A stretch of DNA of 34,251 nt from Halanaerobium polyolivorans (lineage in GTDB: Bacteria; Bacillota; Halanaerobiia; Halanaerobiales; Halanaerobiaceae): positions 1 to 34,251 of the forward strand of contig NZ_JAJFAT010000020.1 in NCBI RefSeq assembly GCF_020711195.1, written 5' to 3'. Positions within the stretch are counted from its first letter, which is position 1, and each line of letters starts with the position of its first letter. The translations under genes were made by a program, and so were the position numbers. Below are positions 15,144 to 22,795 of the stretch, piece after piece. The notes under the pieces were generated by a model. It saw only the letters and a program-made list of their open reading frames with translations. It ran no database searches and had not been told where the DNA came from.

Positions 15144-16277
15144 TTAATTTATCTCAGTAATATCTATACTTGGTTTTTTGGAGAGATTTAATTCCTGACA
15201 GAACTGATTAAATCTCTGCATGACGATTCCGCTGTTAACAAGGCTCATCTCATGCAGAATAAGATAGATTTTATCATTGCCTGTAGACAAAATATCACTA
15301 CATCTGAGCATTGCAGCCATTTTCTCTGCTGCTTTTTCAATTGCAAGAGGTAGTTTGCTGCCATTAAAATCAACAGACATCAAAATAAATTCTTTTTTTA
15401 ATCTTTTGGCCTGCCTAATTTCTAATTCATATATTTTTTCAAAAATGTCGAAATCGCAGATCATAGCTCCCGAACTTAAATCTTTATTATTCTCAAGATT
15501 AAACTGCAGCTGCTGGGTTAAATCTCGACTCAATTTTATTCTGTGATAAACATTATTTAATTCCTGGCCTGGCAGTAAATCCAATTCTTCTTTTAAAATC
15601 CTCTCACACTTTTTATAGCTGTTTATTGCTTCAGCTATTCTACCCAACTTAATAAGGGCTTTAATATAAAGTAAATAAAAGTTTTCCCGGTAGGGATCAT
15701 ATTCTATCCCTTTATGCAGATAGTTAACAGTATCCCGATATTTTTCTTCTTTAAACAGCTTATTAGTTAGTATTTCAATTAAGTTTAAGTAATATTCTCT
15801 CAGCTCTTCTCTGTAAATATCAACCCAGTCTTCATATTTTAAATTACTAAAAAAATCTCCTCGATATAAAATGAATAAATCTTTTAATATTTCAATTTCA
15901 AATTCATCTGCCTTAAGCTGTTTATCAATTTCTTTCTCGAAATATTCCCAATCTGTCCATATCTTATAATTTTTATTGATGGTGTAACAGCCTGTCACTG
16001 ATTCTATAATATCCTTAGGAACTCCATCCTTAGCAAGCGATCTTCTCAACAAATAAATAGTATTGTATAATTTTGTTTTTCCATCTTCTATCTCTGATTC
16101 AGGCCAGAAAATATCTATCAACTCTTCAACACTAACCTTGCGCTTCCATTCTAAAGCCAGATACATCAACAAGTACATAGCCCTTTTTGAGATCCAGTTA
16201 TTGCCATCAACCCTTTTTCCTCCATACTCGAGATAAAAAGAACCCAAACCATAAAAACAAAGTTCTCCACTACTCAT
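15144..16277 (-). CDS. SARP/BTAD transcriptional activator with degenerate GGDEF-like C-terminus
   Basis: 377 residues from the ATG at 16275-16277, which follows GGGGGAGG; an ATG at 16343 lacks a ribosome binding site. Residues about 1-95 are an OmpR-type winged helix (ISKRAMYLLMYLALEWKRKV, VEELIDIFWPE, LYNTIYLLRRSLAKDG). Residues about 105-250 are the helical BTAD domain (YRGDFFSNLKYEDW, EKYRDTVNYLHKGIEYDPYR, LIKLGRIAEAINSYKKCERIL). The last 110 residues look like a GGDEF fold: DFDIFEKIYELEIRQAKRLK, then FILMSVDFNG, then KMAAMLRCSDILSTGNDKIY. GNDKI stands at the GGDEF position, so it should not make c-di-GMP but might bind it. The gene lies 150 bp before the curli genes and has its own terminator. 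Confidence 0.75.
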   Translation of the reverse strand: MSSGELCFYGLGSFYLEYGGKRVDGNNWISKRAMYLLMYLALEWKRKVSVEELIDIFWPESEIEDGKTKLYNTIYLLRRSLAKDGVPKDIIESVTGCYTINKNYKIWTDWEYFEKEIDKQLKADEFEIEILKDLFILYRGDFFSNLKYEDWVDIYREELREYYLNLIEILTNKLFKEEKYRDTVNYLHKGIEYDPYRENFYLLYIKALIKLGRIAEAINSYKKCERILKEELDLLPGQELNNVYHRIKLSRDLTQQLQFNLENNKDLSSGAMICDFDIFEKIYELEIRQAKRLKKEFILMSVDFNGSKLPLAIEKAAEKMAAMLRCSDILSTGNDKIYLILHEMSLVNSGIVMQRFNQFCQELNLSKKPSIDITEIN

Positions 16278-16371
16278 TTTTACCTCCCCCAAATGAAGAC
16301 TTGACAAAGACAGAACATTTATATTTGGGGCATTGTTCCTCATAAATAAGAAGGAATTTAGCCATTATTTT

Positions 16372-17562
16372 TTAAAAAGCAGCTTCTAAAACACTTTCTA
16401 TATCCTCTCTTTTAACCTTACCGGCTGATGCTAAAACAGCGGTATTATGCATTGCTTTTTCTATAATATCTGGAAACTCTCTTCTTTTAACTCCGATTTC
16501 AGATAAGGTTAAGGGTATAGCAGTTAATAATTGTAGTTCATTTAAAAGTTTTGCTATCTCTGCAACTGCCATAACTGCTCTATCTTTGGCAGCAGTATTA
16601 GAATATTTTTCCGGACCAGAAAGAGCAAGTAAAATATCCTGATATGAATTGCGACAGTACTCAAACTTAAGGTTGTGGAACATCCCATGTGGTAGTAGAA
16701 TTGATAATGCATCACCATGTGAAACCCCCGCTATTTTTTCACAGGCATCACCGATAGCATAAATAATACCGGCTCTTGAATTAGCAAATGCTATCCCTGA
16801 CATCAAGGCTGCATTATTCATTGCCATTCTGTGATACTTATTACTTATATCTTTAACCAGTGGTTTAAGTGAACTGCCGATTAATTTTAAAGCCGAAAAA
16901 GCATAAGCATCACTGATAGGATTTCTCTGTAAGCCTGTATAAGATTCAACTGCATGAACCAGAGAGTCAATCCCGGTTGAAGCAGTAAGTCGGGGCGGCA
17001 TCTCATAGGTCATCCGAGGATCAATAACAGCCAGGTCAGGCATTAATTTGCTTGAAATGAATTCTAAATCTTTATTGAATTGATCATCAGTTATAACAGC
17101 TTTTAAGGCAGCTTCTGAACCTGTTCCGGTAGCTGTTGGAATAATAATAAAGGGTTCCATTTTAGAATATATGGTGTCTATTCCCCTTAAATTTTTAAGG
17201 TCTTTAGTATTTTCGGATATTAAAAGATTAATTCCTTTTGCAGTGTCTATTATAGCTTCTCCACCTAGAGCAATTATTCCATCACAAGCATATTTTTTAT
17301 ATTTTTCAGCACATGATTTTACTATTTCTACAGTTGCCTGATTTGGAATATTTTTGATTATTTGTTCTGGAGAGATATTAACTTCTGCTAAACTATCCAT
17401 TAAATCATCCAAAATCTTGATCTCATCCAGCATCTGATTGGTTAAGATCAGGGGTTTTTCTACAGCAAGCTGTTCTAACTCATAACTTAAGGTATTTAGT
17501 GCATTTTCACCGGCATTAATTTTAATCGGATTAAAAAACTCATAATAATTGGGTAAATCCAT
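16372..17562 (-). CDS. Iron-containing alcohol dehydrogenase family protein with altered active site
   Basis: 396 residues from the ATG at 17560-17562, which has GGGTGAG 7 nt upstream; a GTG at 17574 in frame overlaps the previous gene. The group III alcohol dehydrogenase layout is clear: ALGGEAIIDTAKG, IPTATGTGSE, STGIDSLVHAVESYTG, ILLPHGM. Against E. coli FucO, ligands Asp196 and His200 are kept (D and H of GIDSLVHA) and His277 is kept (VSHGDA). However His263 is Tyr (GIIYAIG) and His267 is Asp. The nucleotide motif GGGS is GGEA. It may use another metal or reaction, or be non-catalytic. It is the last gene of a three-gene run with an SCP2-like protein and YwlG. Confidence 0.75.
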   Translation of the reverse strand: MDLPNYYEFFNPIKINAGENALNTLSYELEQLAVEKPLILTNQMLDEIKILDDLMDSLAEVNISPEQIIKNIPNQATVEIVKSCAEKYKKYACDGIIALGGEAIIDTAKGINLLISENTKDLKNLRGIDTIYSKMEPFIIIPTATGTGSEAALKAVITDDQFNKDLEFISSKLMPDLAVIDPRMTYEMPPRLTASTGIDSLVHAVESYTGLQRNPISDAYAFSALKLIGSSLKPLVKDISNKYHRMAMNNAALMSGIAFANSRAGIIYAIGDACEKIAGVSHGDALSILLPHGMFHNLKFEYCRNSYQDILLALSGPEKYSNTAAKDRAVMAVAEIAKLLNELQLLTAIPLTLSEIGVKRREFPDIIEKAMHNTAVLASAGKVKREDIESVLEAAF

Positions 17563-17563
17563 T

Positions 17564-18064
17564 TTAAATCTCACCCTTTTCTTTTTTTGTCAAGAGAGCT
17601 TTAAAAAATAATGAAAAACGTGATATTTGTTTATCTAAATCATATTCTAAAGAATCATCAGCTGAACTTTTAGCCATAAGATATGCTTCAATTATCTCTA
17701 AAATATAAATAAAGGAAACAGCAAAGTCAAGGTCCCCCTCTAAGAGAATTTTACCTTCCGAAAAGGCCAATCTGATCCCTTCTTTTGCTGCTAATACTTG
17801 ATAAGCAAATTCTTCATTTTTAAAAAATATCTTTAAATCAACTTTGCTAAGATCTTCATGACTGCCACAATATTTTATTTTTTGCTTATCTTTTTTGAAT
17901 ACCAAAGCTGGTGCATGATGATCAACAGCTAAGGCTAAAATAAATTTTTCGGGTAAATATGATAACTCCCTTTGCATTCTCACATCAATTGAACTTAAAA
18001 CTACAAATGACCTGCCGATTAAACTGAGAATTATCTTATCCGTTAAGTGATGTAAATACTTCAA
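17564..18064 (-). CDS. SCP2-like small-molecule/lipid-binding protein (tentative)
   Basis: 166 residues, cytoplasmic. The middle and end read like an SCP2 sterol-carrier fold: LDLKIFF-type strand (VDLKIFFKNEEFAYQVLAAK), AFSEGKILLEGDLDFAVSFI, then a helix. The N-terminal part (SLIGRSFVVLSSIDVRMQREL, LALAVDHHAPALVFKKDKQK) is not diagnostic. SCP2 folds bind lipids or other hydrophobic molecules, so it may present a substrate to the adjacent dehydrogenase-like protein. That link rests only on gene order. Its stop codon lies 1 bp before the next start, so the two are translationally coupled. I am not sure of the family. Confidence 0.5.
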   Translation of the reverse strand: MKYLHHLTDKIILSLIGRSFVVLSSIDVRMQRELSYLPEKFILALAVDHHAPALVFKKDKQKIKYCGSHEDLSKVDLKIFFKNEEFAYQVLAAKEGIRLAFSEGKILLEGDLDFAVSFIYILEIIEAYLMAKSSADDSLEYDLDKQISRFSLFFKALLTKKEKGEI

Positions 18065-18079
18065 AACAAGACCTCCAAA

Positions 18080-18628
18080 TTAATAATTTCTATATCTCGC
18101 TCTAACTCCCCCGACCATTTTTAACCTTGTTTTAGCTGCTGTCAGATGAGCTTTGCCAATTTCTTTTAAACTCAATCTAACAGGTACAGCAACATTTTTT
18201 AAATGCATAGCGATCATTGCATCCCCGATATCAATACCCAGATCAGCCTCAATGCTTTCTACGGTTACCGGGCTTTGAAAAAGTTCAAAAGCTGCTGCAG
18301 AAAAAGCACCTCCGGCATTACGATGAGGAATAACATTGACTTCGGGAAATGAATATTTTTGCTGACATTCTCTTTCGATCACTAAAGAGCGGTTGATATG
18401 CTCACAGCCCTGAACGGCAAGATATATATTTTTTTCTTTGACAATTTTTATTATTCTTTTTATTATTTTTTCGCCGAGCTTTAAATCAGTAGCAGAACCG
18501 ATCTTTTTGCCCTGAATCTCACTTGTGCTGCCACCGAGAACCATTATCTGACCAGGTTCTGCCTCAGCAATATCTATTAATTCTCTGATGGAACTTTCTA
18601 CATCAGTTAAAATTTTATCTGTCTGCAT
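18080..18628 (-). CDS. ywlG: YwlG-type UPF0340/DUF436 family protein
   Basis: 182 residues, the normal length of this family. Recognisable stretches are IMVLGGSTSEIQGKKIG, YLAVQGCEHINRSLVIERE, VNVIPHRNAGGAFSAAAF, and DIGDAMIAMHLKNVAVPVRL. A cluster of conserved Gly, Cys and His residues suggests an enzyme or metal site, but no activity has been established for the family that I know of. In other Firmicutes it sits near glyA and upp; here it starts a run with an SCP2-like and an alcohol dehydrogenase-like gene. The start follows AAGGAAGGAG. Confidence 0.85.
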   Translation of the reverse strand: MQTDKILTDVESSIRELIDIAEAEPGQIMVLGGSTSEIQGKKIGSATDLKLGEKIIKRIIKIVKEKNIYLAVQGCEHINRSLVIERECQQKYSFPEVNVIPHRNAGGAFSAAAFELFQSPVTVESIEADLGIDIGDAMIAMHLKNVAVPVRLSLKEIGKAHLTAAKTRLKMVGGVRARYRNY

Positions 18629-18700
18629 TAAAATCTCCTTCCTTATTCTTCTAATTATATTCTATATTATTATTATCTAGAGCGCAAACATAAATTATAG

Positions 18701-18722
18701 AAAAAAGCCGGGTAGACCCGGC
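18701..18722 (-). terminator. Terminator after the small HTH gene
   Basis: GCCGGG (18707-18712) pairs with CCCGGC (18717-18722) and on the minus strand runs into six Ts (18706-18701). Confidence 0.85.
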
Positions 18723-18734
18723 ATATAATTAGAA

Positions 18735-18992
18735 TCAATGTTCTGCTTCCCAAAATAAAATTTGTTCTGGAAGATCGAAATATTCTGATAATTTTTTTCT
18801 GAGTTCTGGCTCAGGCAGTTCCCCTTGATAACACCATCTATGCAGTTCATGTGTTGATACATCCAATCTTTGAGCCAGTAAATTTAGAGGCATTTTTTCG
18901 GCATAAATCAAACCATAGAGTATCCGATTCCGAGTCGCAGTCATTAAATCTTGTTTAGAAACTTCCGAACAATCCCAACCATCTAAACTCAT
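18735..18992 (-). CDS. Small helix-turn-helix protein
   Basis: 85 residues: MSLDGWDCSEVSKQDLMTAT, an HTH from about residue 30 (LYGLIYAEKMPLNLLAQRLD, VSTHELHRWCYQGELPE) and a C-terminal helix. The helix spacing suits an XRE/Cro-type DNA-binding domain (LLAQRLDVSTHELHRW as turn and recognition helix). No other domain is present. It is monocistronic, with its own terminator and a GGGGGTG ribosome binding site. An inverted repeat GAGTTT/AAACTC covering the likely -10 box suggests autoregulation. Target genes are unknown. Confidence 0.6.
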   Translation of the reverse strand: MSLDGWDCSEVSKQDLMTATRNRILYGLIYAEKMPLNLLAQRLDVSTHELHRWCYQGELPEPELRKKLSEYFDLPEQILFWEAEH

Positions 18993-19030
18993 AATAACAC
19001 CCCCATAAGGGACCAGCCCTCTTCTATTGT

Positions 19031-19054
19031 GAGTTTATTATATCACAGAAACTC
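19031..19054 (-). promoter_or_regulatory. Promoter and possible operator of the small HTH gene
   Basis: The minus strand reads GAGTTTCTGTGATATAAT followed by AAACTC: an inverted repeat (19031-19036 and 19049-19054) spanning a TATAAT -10 box. A direct repeat AACTCAAATTAA occurs at 19050-19061 and again at 19075-19086. No clear -35 box is visible. Confidence 0.4.
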
Positions 19055-19082
19055 AAATTAAAAAAGAGGATTTTAACTCAAA

Positions 19083-20042
19083 TTAACCAGAAAATTTATT
19101 TAATGTTTTACCATTTAAATAATCAAATTTTTTACCCTGATAAGTATTTCTCTTATTCATTTCCTTAATTATGAGCTCATGGATCTCCCACCATGGCTTA
19201 TCCCAATTTAAAAATATTGAGCCTTGCTCAGGTGCCCTTCCTATCAAACGCTGTACAGCTATTTCCGGTGATAAATATTCTAAAAATAATATAACTCTTT
19301 CAATATATTCTTCTAAAGATGTCAACTCTATTTTGCCAGCCTGATATTGTTTTCCCATTACAGAATTTTCTCTAATATATAAGGCATGTAATTTTACATG
19401 ATCTATATTTAAAGCAGATAAGATTTTTGCCCCTGCTTTTACATCAGCTTGAGAATCTCCGGGCAAATTTAATATCAAATGAGCTCCAACCTCGGCCTGA
19501 TATTTTTTTGCTCTCATTACTGCATCAATAAACTCCGCCAGCCCATGTTTTCTGTTTACCTTTTCTAAGGTCTTATAATTTACAGTCTGCAGACCAAATT
19601 CAAAAGCCAATTCACACTCAGGTGAATATTCATTTAAAGTATTTTTTAAGCTTTTGATATATTCTTCACTGATAGAATCCGGTCTGGTTGAAAAATAGAC
19701 GGCTGCTATAGCTTCAACTTCACAGGCCTGCTTTAAATACTCAGTTAATTTTTCTAAAGGGAGATAGGTATTAGAAAAGTTTTGGAAATAGGCAATGAAA
19801 TTATCTACTCCATAGCGTTCTCCAATATACTGCTTGTTTTCTAAAAGCTGATTTTTAACTGACATGCTTTCCGGCAGCATTTCAAAATCTGCCCCTTCTT
19901 CTCCACAAAAAAAACAACCTTTATCTCCTAAATTTCCATCTCGATTAGGACAGGTTGTTGGTAGATTAACTGGTAATTTATAGGTTTTTTCTCCATACTT
20001 TTCTTTTAAAAACTTAGAATATTTATAATATGGTTCTTCCAT
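19083..20042 (-). CDS. YhcC-type radical SAM protein (TIGR01212 family)
   Basis: 319 residues from the ATG at 20040-20042 (GAGG 8 nt upstream); an upstream in-frame GTG overlaps the ribosome binding site. The radical SAM cluster cysteines are C31, C43 and C46 in CPNRDGNLGDKGCFFC, the unusual C-X11-C-X2-C spacing of this family. YFSTRPDSISEEYI, LAFEFGLQTVNYKTLEKVNR, HLILNLPGD and VKLHALYI follow the radical SAM barrel order. Members probably bind a second substrate-related site, and the reaction is unknown; relation to tRNA elongator-type proteins (Elp3) has been noted. It lies 16 bp downstream of a PHP phosphatase gene, so both are co-transcribed. Confidence 0.86.
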   Translation of the reverse strand: MEEPYYKYSKFLKEKYGEKTYKLPVNLPTTCPNRDGNLGDKGCFFCGEEGADFEMLPESMSVKNQLLENKQYIGERYGVDNFIAYFQNFSNTYLPLEKLTEYLKQACEVEAIAAVYFSTRPDSISEEYIKSLKNTLNEYSPECELAFEFGLQTVNYKTLEKVNRKHGLAEFIDAVMRAKKYQAEVGAHLILNLPGDSQADVKAGAKILSALNIDHVKLHALYIRENSVMGKQYQAGKIELTSLEEYIERVILFLEYLSPEIAVQRLIGRAPEQGSIFLNWDKPWWEIHELIIKEMNKRNTYQGKKFDYLNGKTLNKFSG

Positions 20043-20058
20043 CAAATACACCTCATAA

Positions 20059-20811
20059 CTAAATAGTTTTTTTCAGCTCTTTGAGCCGCTGTTCTCTTAA
20101 ACGAAGATAATTTAATACACTTTCCTGAGAACGATTGACGATTAAATTTCTATCATAGTCTTTGCTATTAAAGATAAAATCTAGATTTGAATAATCTCCA
20201 ACTTCTTTATGAAAATGAGCATCACTGTTAATTGCAATTTGAAAACCATATTTTTTGGCAAGTTTGAGCAGTTTTATCGATTCTGATTTAATACCTCTAA
20301 TCGATTCTTTTTTTGAGCTATATGAACTTGCATTTATCTCTAAAATAACATTATTTTCTGCTGCTGCTCTGGCCACCTTATCTAAATCAAGTGGATATTC
20401 TTTTTGCACAGGATGAGTTATCATATCAAGATAAGGATTTTCCATAGCTTTGATTGTAGCCTCAGTATAATCCTCTTTATTTTTTAAACTATGACCTGTT
20501 TGGCGGTGAATACCAGCACTAACAAAATCTAGAGTCTTTAAGAGATCAGCCTCTAAATCAAGTTTGCCTTCATCTAAGATATTGGCTTCAACACCTTTTA
20601 AAATGGTCACCCCATATAATTTATTGGGAATAACATTAATATTGCCAAAATGATATAGGTGAGGGCCACCTGGTAGTTGAGGACCATGATCAGTTATTGC
20701 TATTAATTTTATATCATTTATAAAAGCTCCTTTGGCCATCTCATCAACTGTTGAATAGGCATGCCCACTGGCAATTGTGTGAGTGTGTAAATCACTTTCT
20801 ATTTCAAACAT
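20059..20811 (-). CDS. PHP-domain phosphatase, YcdX type
   Basis: 250 residues, single PHP domain. The N-terminal DLHTHTIASGHAYST and ITDHGP motifs, the middle Glu of GVEANI and HPVQKEYPLD, and the C-terminal NSDAHF motif supply the trinuclear zinc ligands. The order matches E. coli YcdX (DLHMHTVASTHAYST, ITDHGPDM, GIEANI, ISHPGNPKYEID, LGSDSH). These enzymes hydrolyse phosphomonoesters; the natural substrate is not settled. Length matches the family. The ATG follows AGGAAAGGAAG. Stop is TAG. Confidence 0.88.
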   Translation of the reverse strand: MFEIESDLHTHTIASGHAYSTVDEMAKGAFINDIKLIAITDHGPQLPGGPHLYHFGNINVIPNKLYGVTILKGVEANILDEGKLDLEADLLKTLDFVSAGIHRQTGHSLKNKEDYTEATIKAMENPYLDMITHPVQKEYPLDLDKVARAAAENNVILEINASSYSSKKESIRGIKSESIKLLKLAKKYGFQIAINSDAHFHKEVGDYSNLDFIFNSKDYDRNLIVNRSQESVLNYLRLREQRLKELKKTI

Positions 20812-20965
20812 ATTAGCACTTCCTTTCCTCTTATTTACTTATAATATTATAGGACTTATGTTAATAATATATTGAATTATCATTAATTATCTGTAAACAT
20901 TTTAACAATAGCTGCTGTTAAAAGCAAGTATTTATTGAAAATAATTTTTTATTCTTAAAATTGTT

Positions 20966-20991
20966 CAAGCTGCGGTAAAAACCGCAGCTTG
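20966..20991 (-). terminator. Terminator after pyk
   Basis: CAAGCTGCGGT (20966-20976) pairs over 11 bp with ACCGCAGCTTG (20981-20991). The minus-strand tail is T-rich but interrupted. It ends the glycolytic run about 25 bp after the pyk stop. Confidence 0.7.
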
Positions 20992-21017
20992 GATATTGAT
21001 TAATCTATAATTTATTT

Positions 21018-22772
21018 TTATTTTAAATGAGCCTGGCCTCTGTAAACCAAACCTCTAACACCATCAACTGTAATAATCTCTCCATCTTCAAATAGATCGG
21101 CAATATTACCTGTATTAACCACAGCAGGAATACCAATATTCAGACCCACTATAGCAGGGTGAGAGGTTAAACCTCCACTGTAAGTAACAACAGCAGCCGC
21201 TTTCTTTAAAGCAGGGATATAATCTCTATCTGTGAGATGGGTAATCAGTATATCTCCCTCTTCAACTTTCTCCATTGCTTCTTCTGCAGAGCTAACAACT
21301 CTAGCTTTACCAACAACAATACCTTTGCCAATACCCTGACCATCTGCAACCGGTTTACCAACAACATCAATTTTGATGAGGTTAGTTGTCCCAGAAATAC
21401 CAACAGGGGTTCCGGCAGTAATTGTTACCAGATCTCCTTCTTCAATCAAGCCATGCTCAAGAGCAGAATCAATTGAATTCTCCATCATTTCATCTGTATT
21501 ACTACTCCTAGCTGCAAGTAAAGGATAAATACCCCAGCTTAATACCAGCTGATGTAAGACCCTTTTGCTTGGTGTTACAGCAATAATAGGGGTTTGTGGT
21601 CTATATTTAGAAACCGTCCTTGCTGTTAACCCTGAGCCAGTAGATGTTATTATGGCATCTGCTCCCAGCTCTTCTGAAGTTTCACAGGTAGCTAAACTTA
21701 TAGCTCCTGTAACTGAGTTAGCTTTGAATTTATAATCTTTAACAAATTTATCTTTATAACTTCTTGATTCTTCTACCTCTGTAGCAATTTGAGCCATTGT
21801 TTTTACAGATTGAACAGGATATTTACCTGCTGCTGATTCTCCAGAAAGCATTGTCGCATCTGTACCATCAAAGATAGCATTTGCCACATCAGAAGCTTCT
21901 GCTCTAGTAGGTCTTGGGTTTCTGATCATAGAATCAAGCATTTGTGTTGCTGTAATAACAGGTTTTGAAGCTTCATTACATTTACGGATCATCATTTTTT
22001 GTACAATAGGTACCTTTTCGGCTGGAATTTCTACTCCTAAATCTCCTCTAGCTACCATAATTCCATCTGCAACTTCTAAAATATCATCAAGATTTTCTAC
22101 ACCTTCCTGATTCTCTATTTTGGCGATAATAAATATGTCTTCATTACCACTTTCTTCTAGAAGCTTTCTGATTTCTATAACATCATCTGCTTTTCTAACA
22201 AATGAAGCAGCAATAAAGTGGATTCCTTCTTTAACACCAAAACGAATATCAGAAATATCTTTTTCGGTTAAAGATGGTAAATTAACATTAACCCCTGGCA
22301 GGTTAACTCCTTTTCTGGAGCCAACTTCACCACCATTTAATACCTCAGTGATCAGGTCATCACCATCTATCTCTACAACCTCTAATTCGATTAAACCATC
22401 ATCGATTAAGATTTTATCGCCAATTTTCATGTCCTGAGCAAGCTCTTTATAAGAAACAGAGATCTTGGCCGGGCTGCCAACCACATCTTCAGCAGAAATG
22501 ATCAGCTGCTCACCCTCTTCTAAAGTAATCTTATCTCCTTCCATCTCACCAGTTCTTATTTCAGGTCCCTTGGTATCAAGCATGATTCCAACAGTTTTTC
22601 CTGTTTCCTTTTCTACTTCTCTAACCAGATCAAATCTCTCTTTATGTTCTGCGTGATCACCATGGGAAAAATTAAAGCGGGCCACATTCATCCCGGCCTC
22701 TACTACCTTCTTAATAGTCTCTTTATCATTTGTTGCAGGTCCTAATGTACAAACAATCTTTGTTTTTCGCAT
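21018..22772 (-). CDS. pyk: Pyruvate kinase with C-terminal PEP-utiliser domain
   Basis: 584 residues, about 110 longer than E. coli PykF. The core has RKTKIVCTLGPA, GMNVARFNFSHGDHAEH, VARGDLGVEIP and PVITATQMLDSM, so substrate, metal and ADP sites are complete. Residues about 475-584 form the extra PEP-utilising domain common in Bacillus-type pyruvate kinases, with the GGLTSHPAIVGL His motif. The enzyme makes ATP and pyruvate from phosphoenolpyruvate in the cytoplasm. The start follows GGGAGG and lies 23 bp after pfkA, giving a pfkA-pyk operon. Confidence 0.97.
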   Translation of the reverse strand: MRKTKIVCTLGPATNDKETIKKVVEAGMNVARFNFSHGDHAEHKERFDLVREVEKETGKTVGIMLDTKGPEIRTGEMEGDKITLEEGEQLIISAEDVVGSPAKISVSYKELAQDMKIGDKILIDDGLIELEVVEIDGDDLITEVLNGGEVGSRKGVNLPGVNVNLPSLTEKDISDIRFGVKEGIHFIAASFVRKADDVIEIRKLLEESGNEDIFIIAKIENQEGVENLDDILEVADGIMVARGDLGVEIPAEKVPIVQKMMIRKCNEASKPVITATQMLDSMIRNPRPTRAEASDVANAIFDGTDATMLSGESAAGKYPVQSVKTMAQIATEVEESRSYKDKFVKDYKFKANSVTGAISLATCETSEELGADAIITSTGSGLTARTVSKYRPQTPIIAVTPSKRVLHQLVLSWGIYPLLAARSSNTDEMMENSIDSALEHGLIEEGDLVTITAGTPVGISGTTNLIKIDVVGKPVADGQGIGKGIVVGKARVVSSAEEAMEKVEEGDILITHLTDRDYIPALKKAAAVVTYSGGLTSHPAIVGLNIGIPAVVNTGNIADLFEDGEIITVDGVRGLVYRGQAHLK

Positions 22773-22795
22773 GTTTACCTCCCAATATAATTTGT

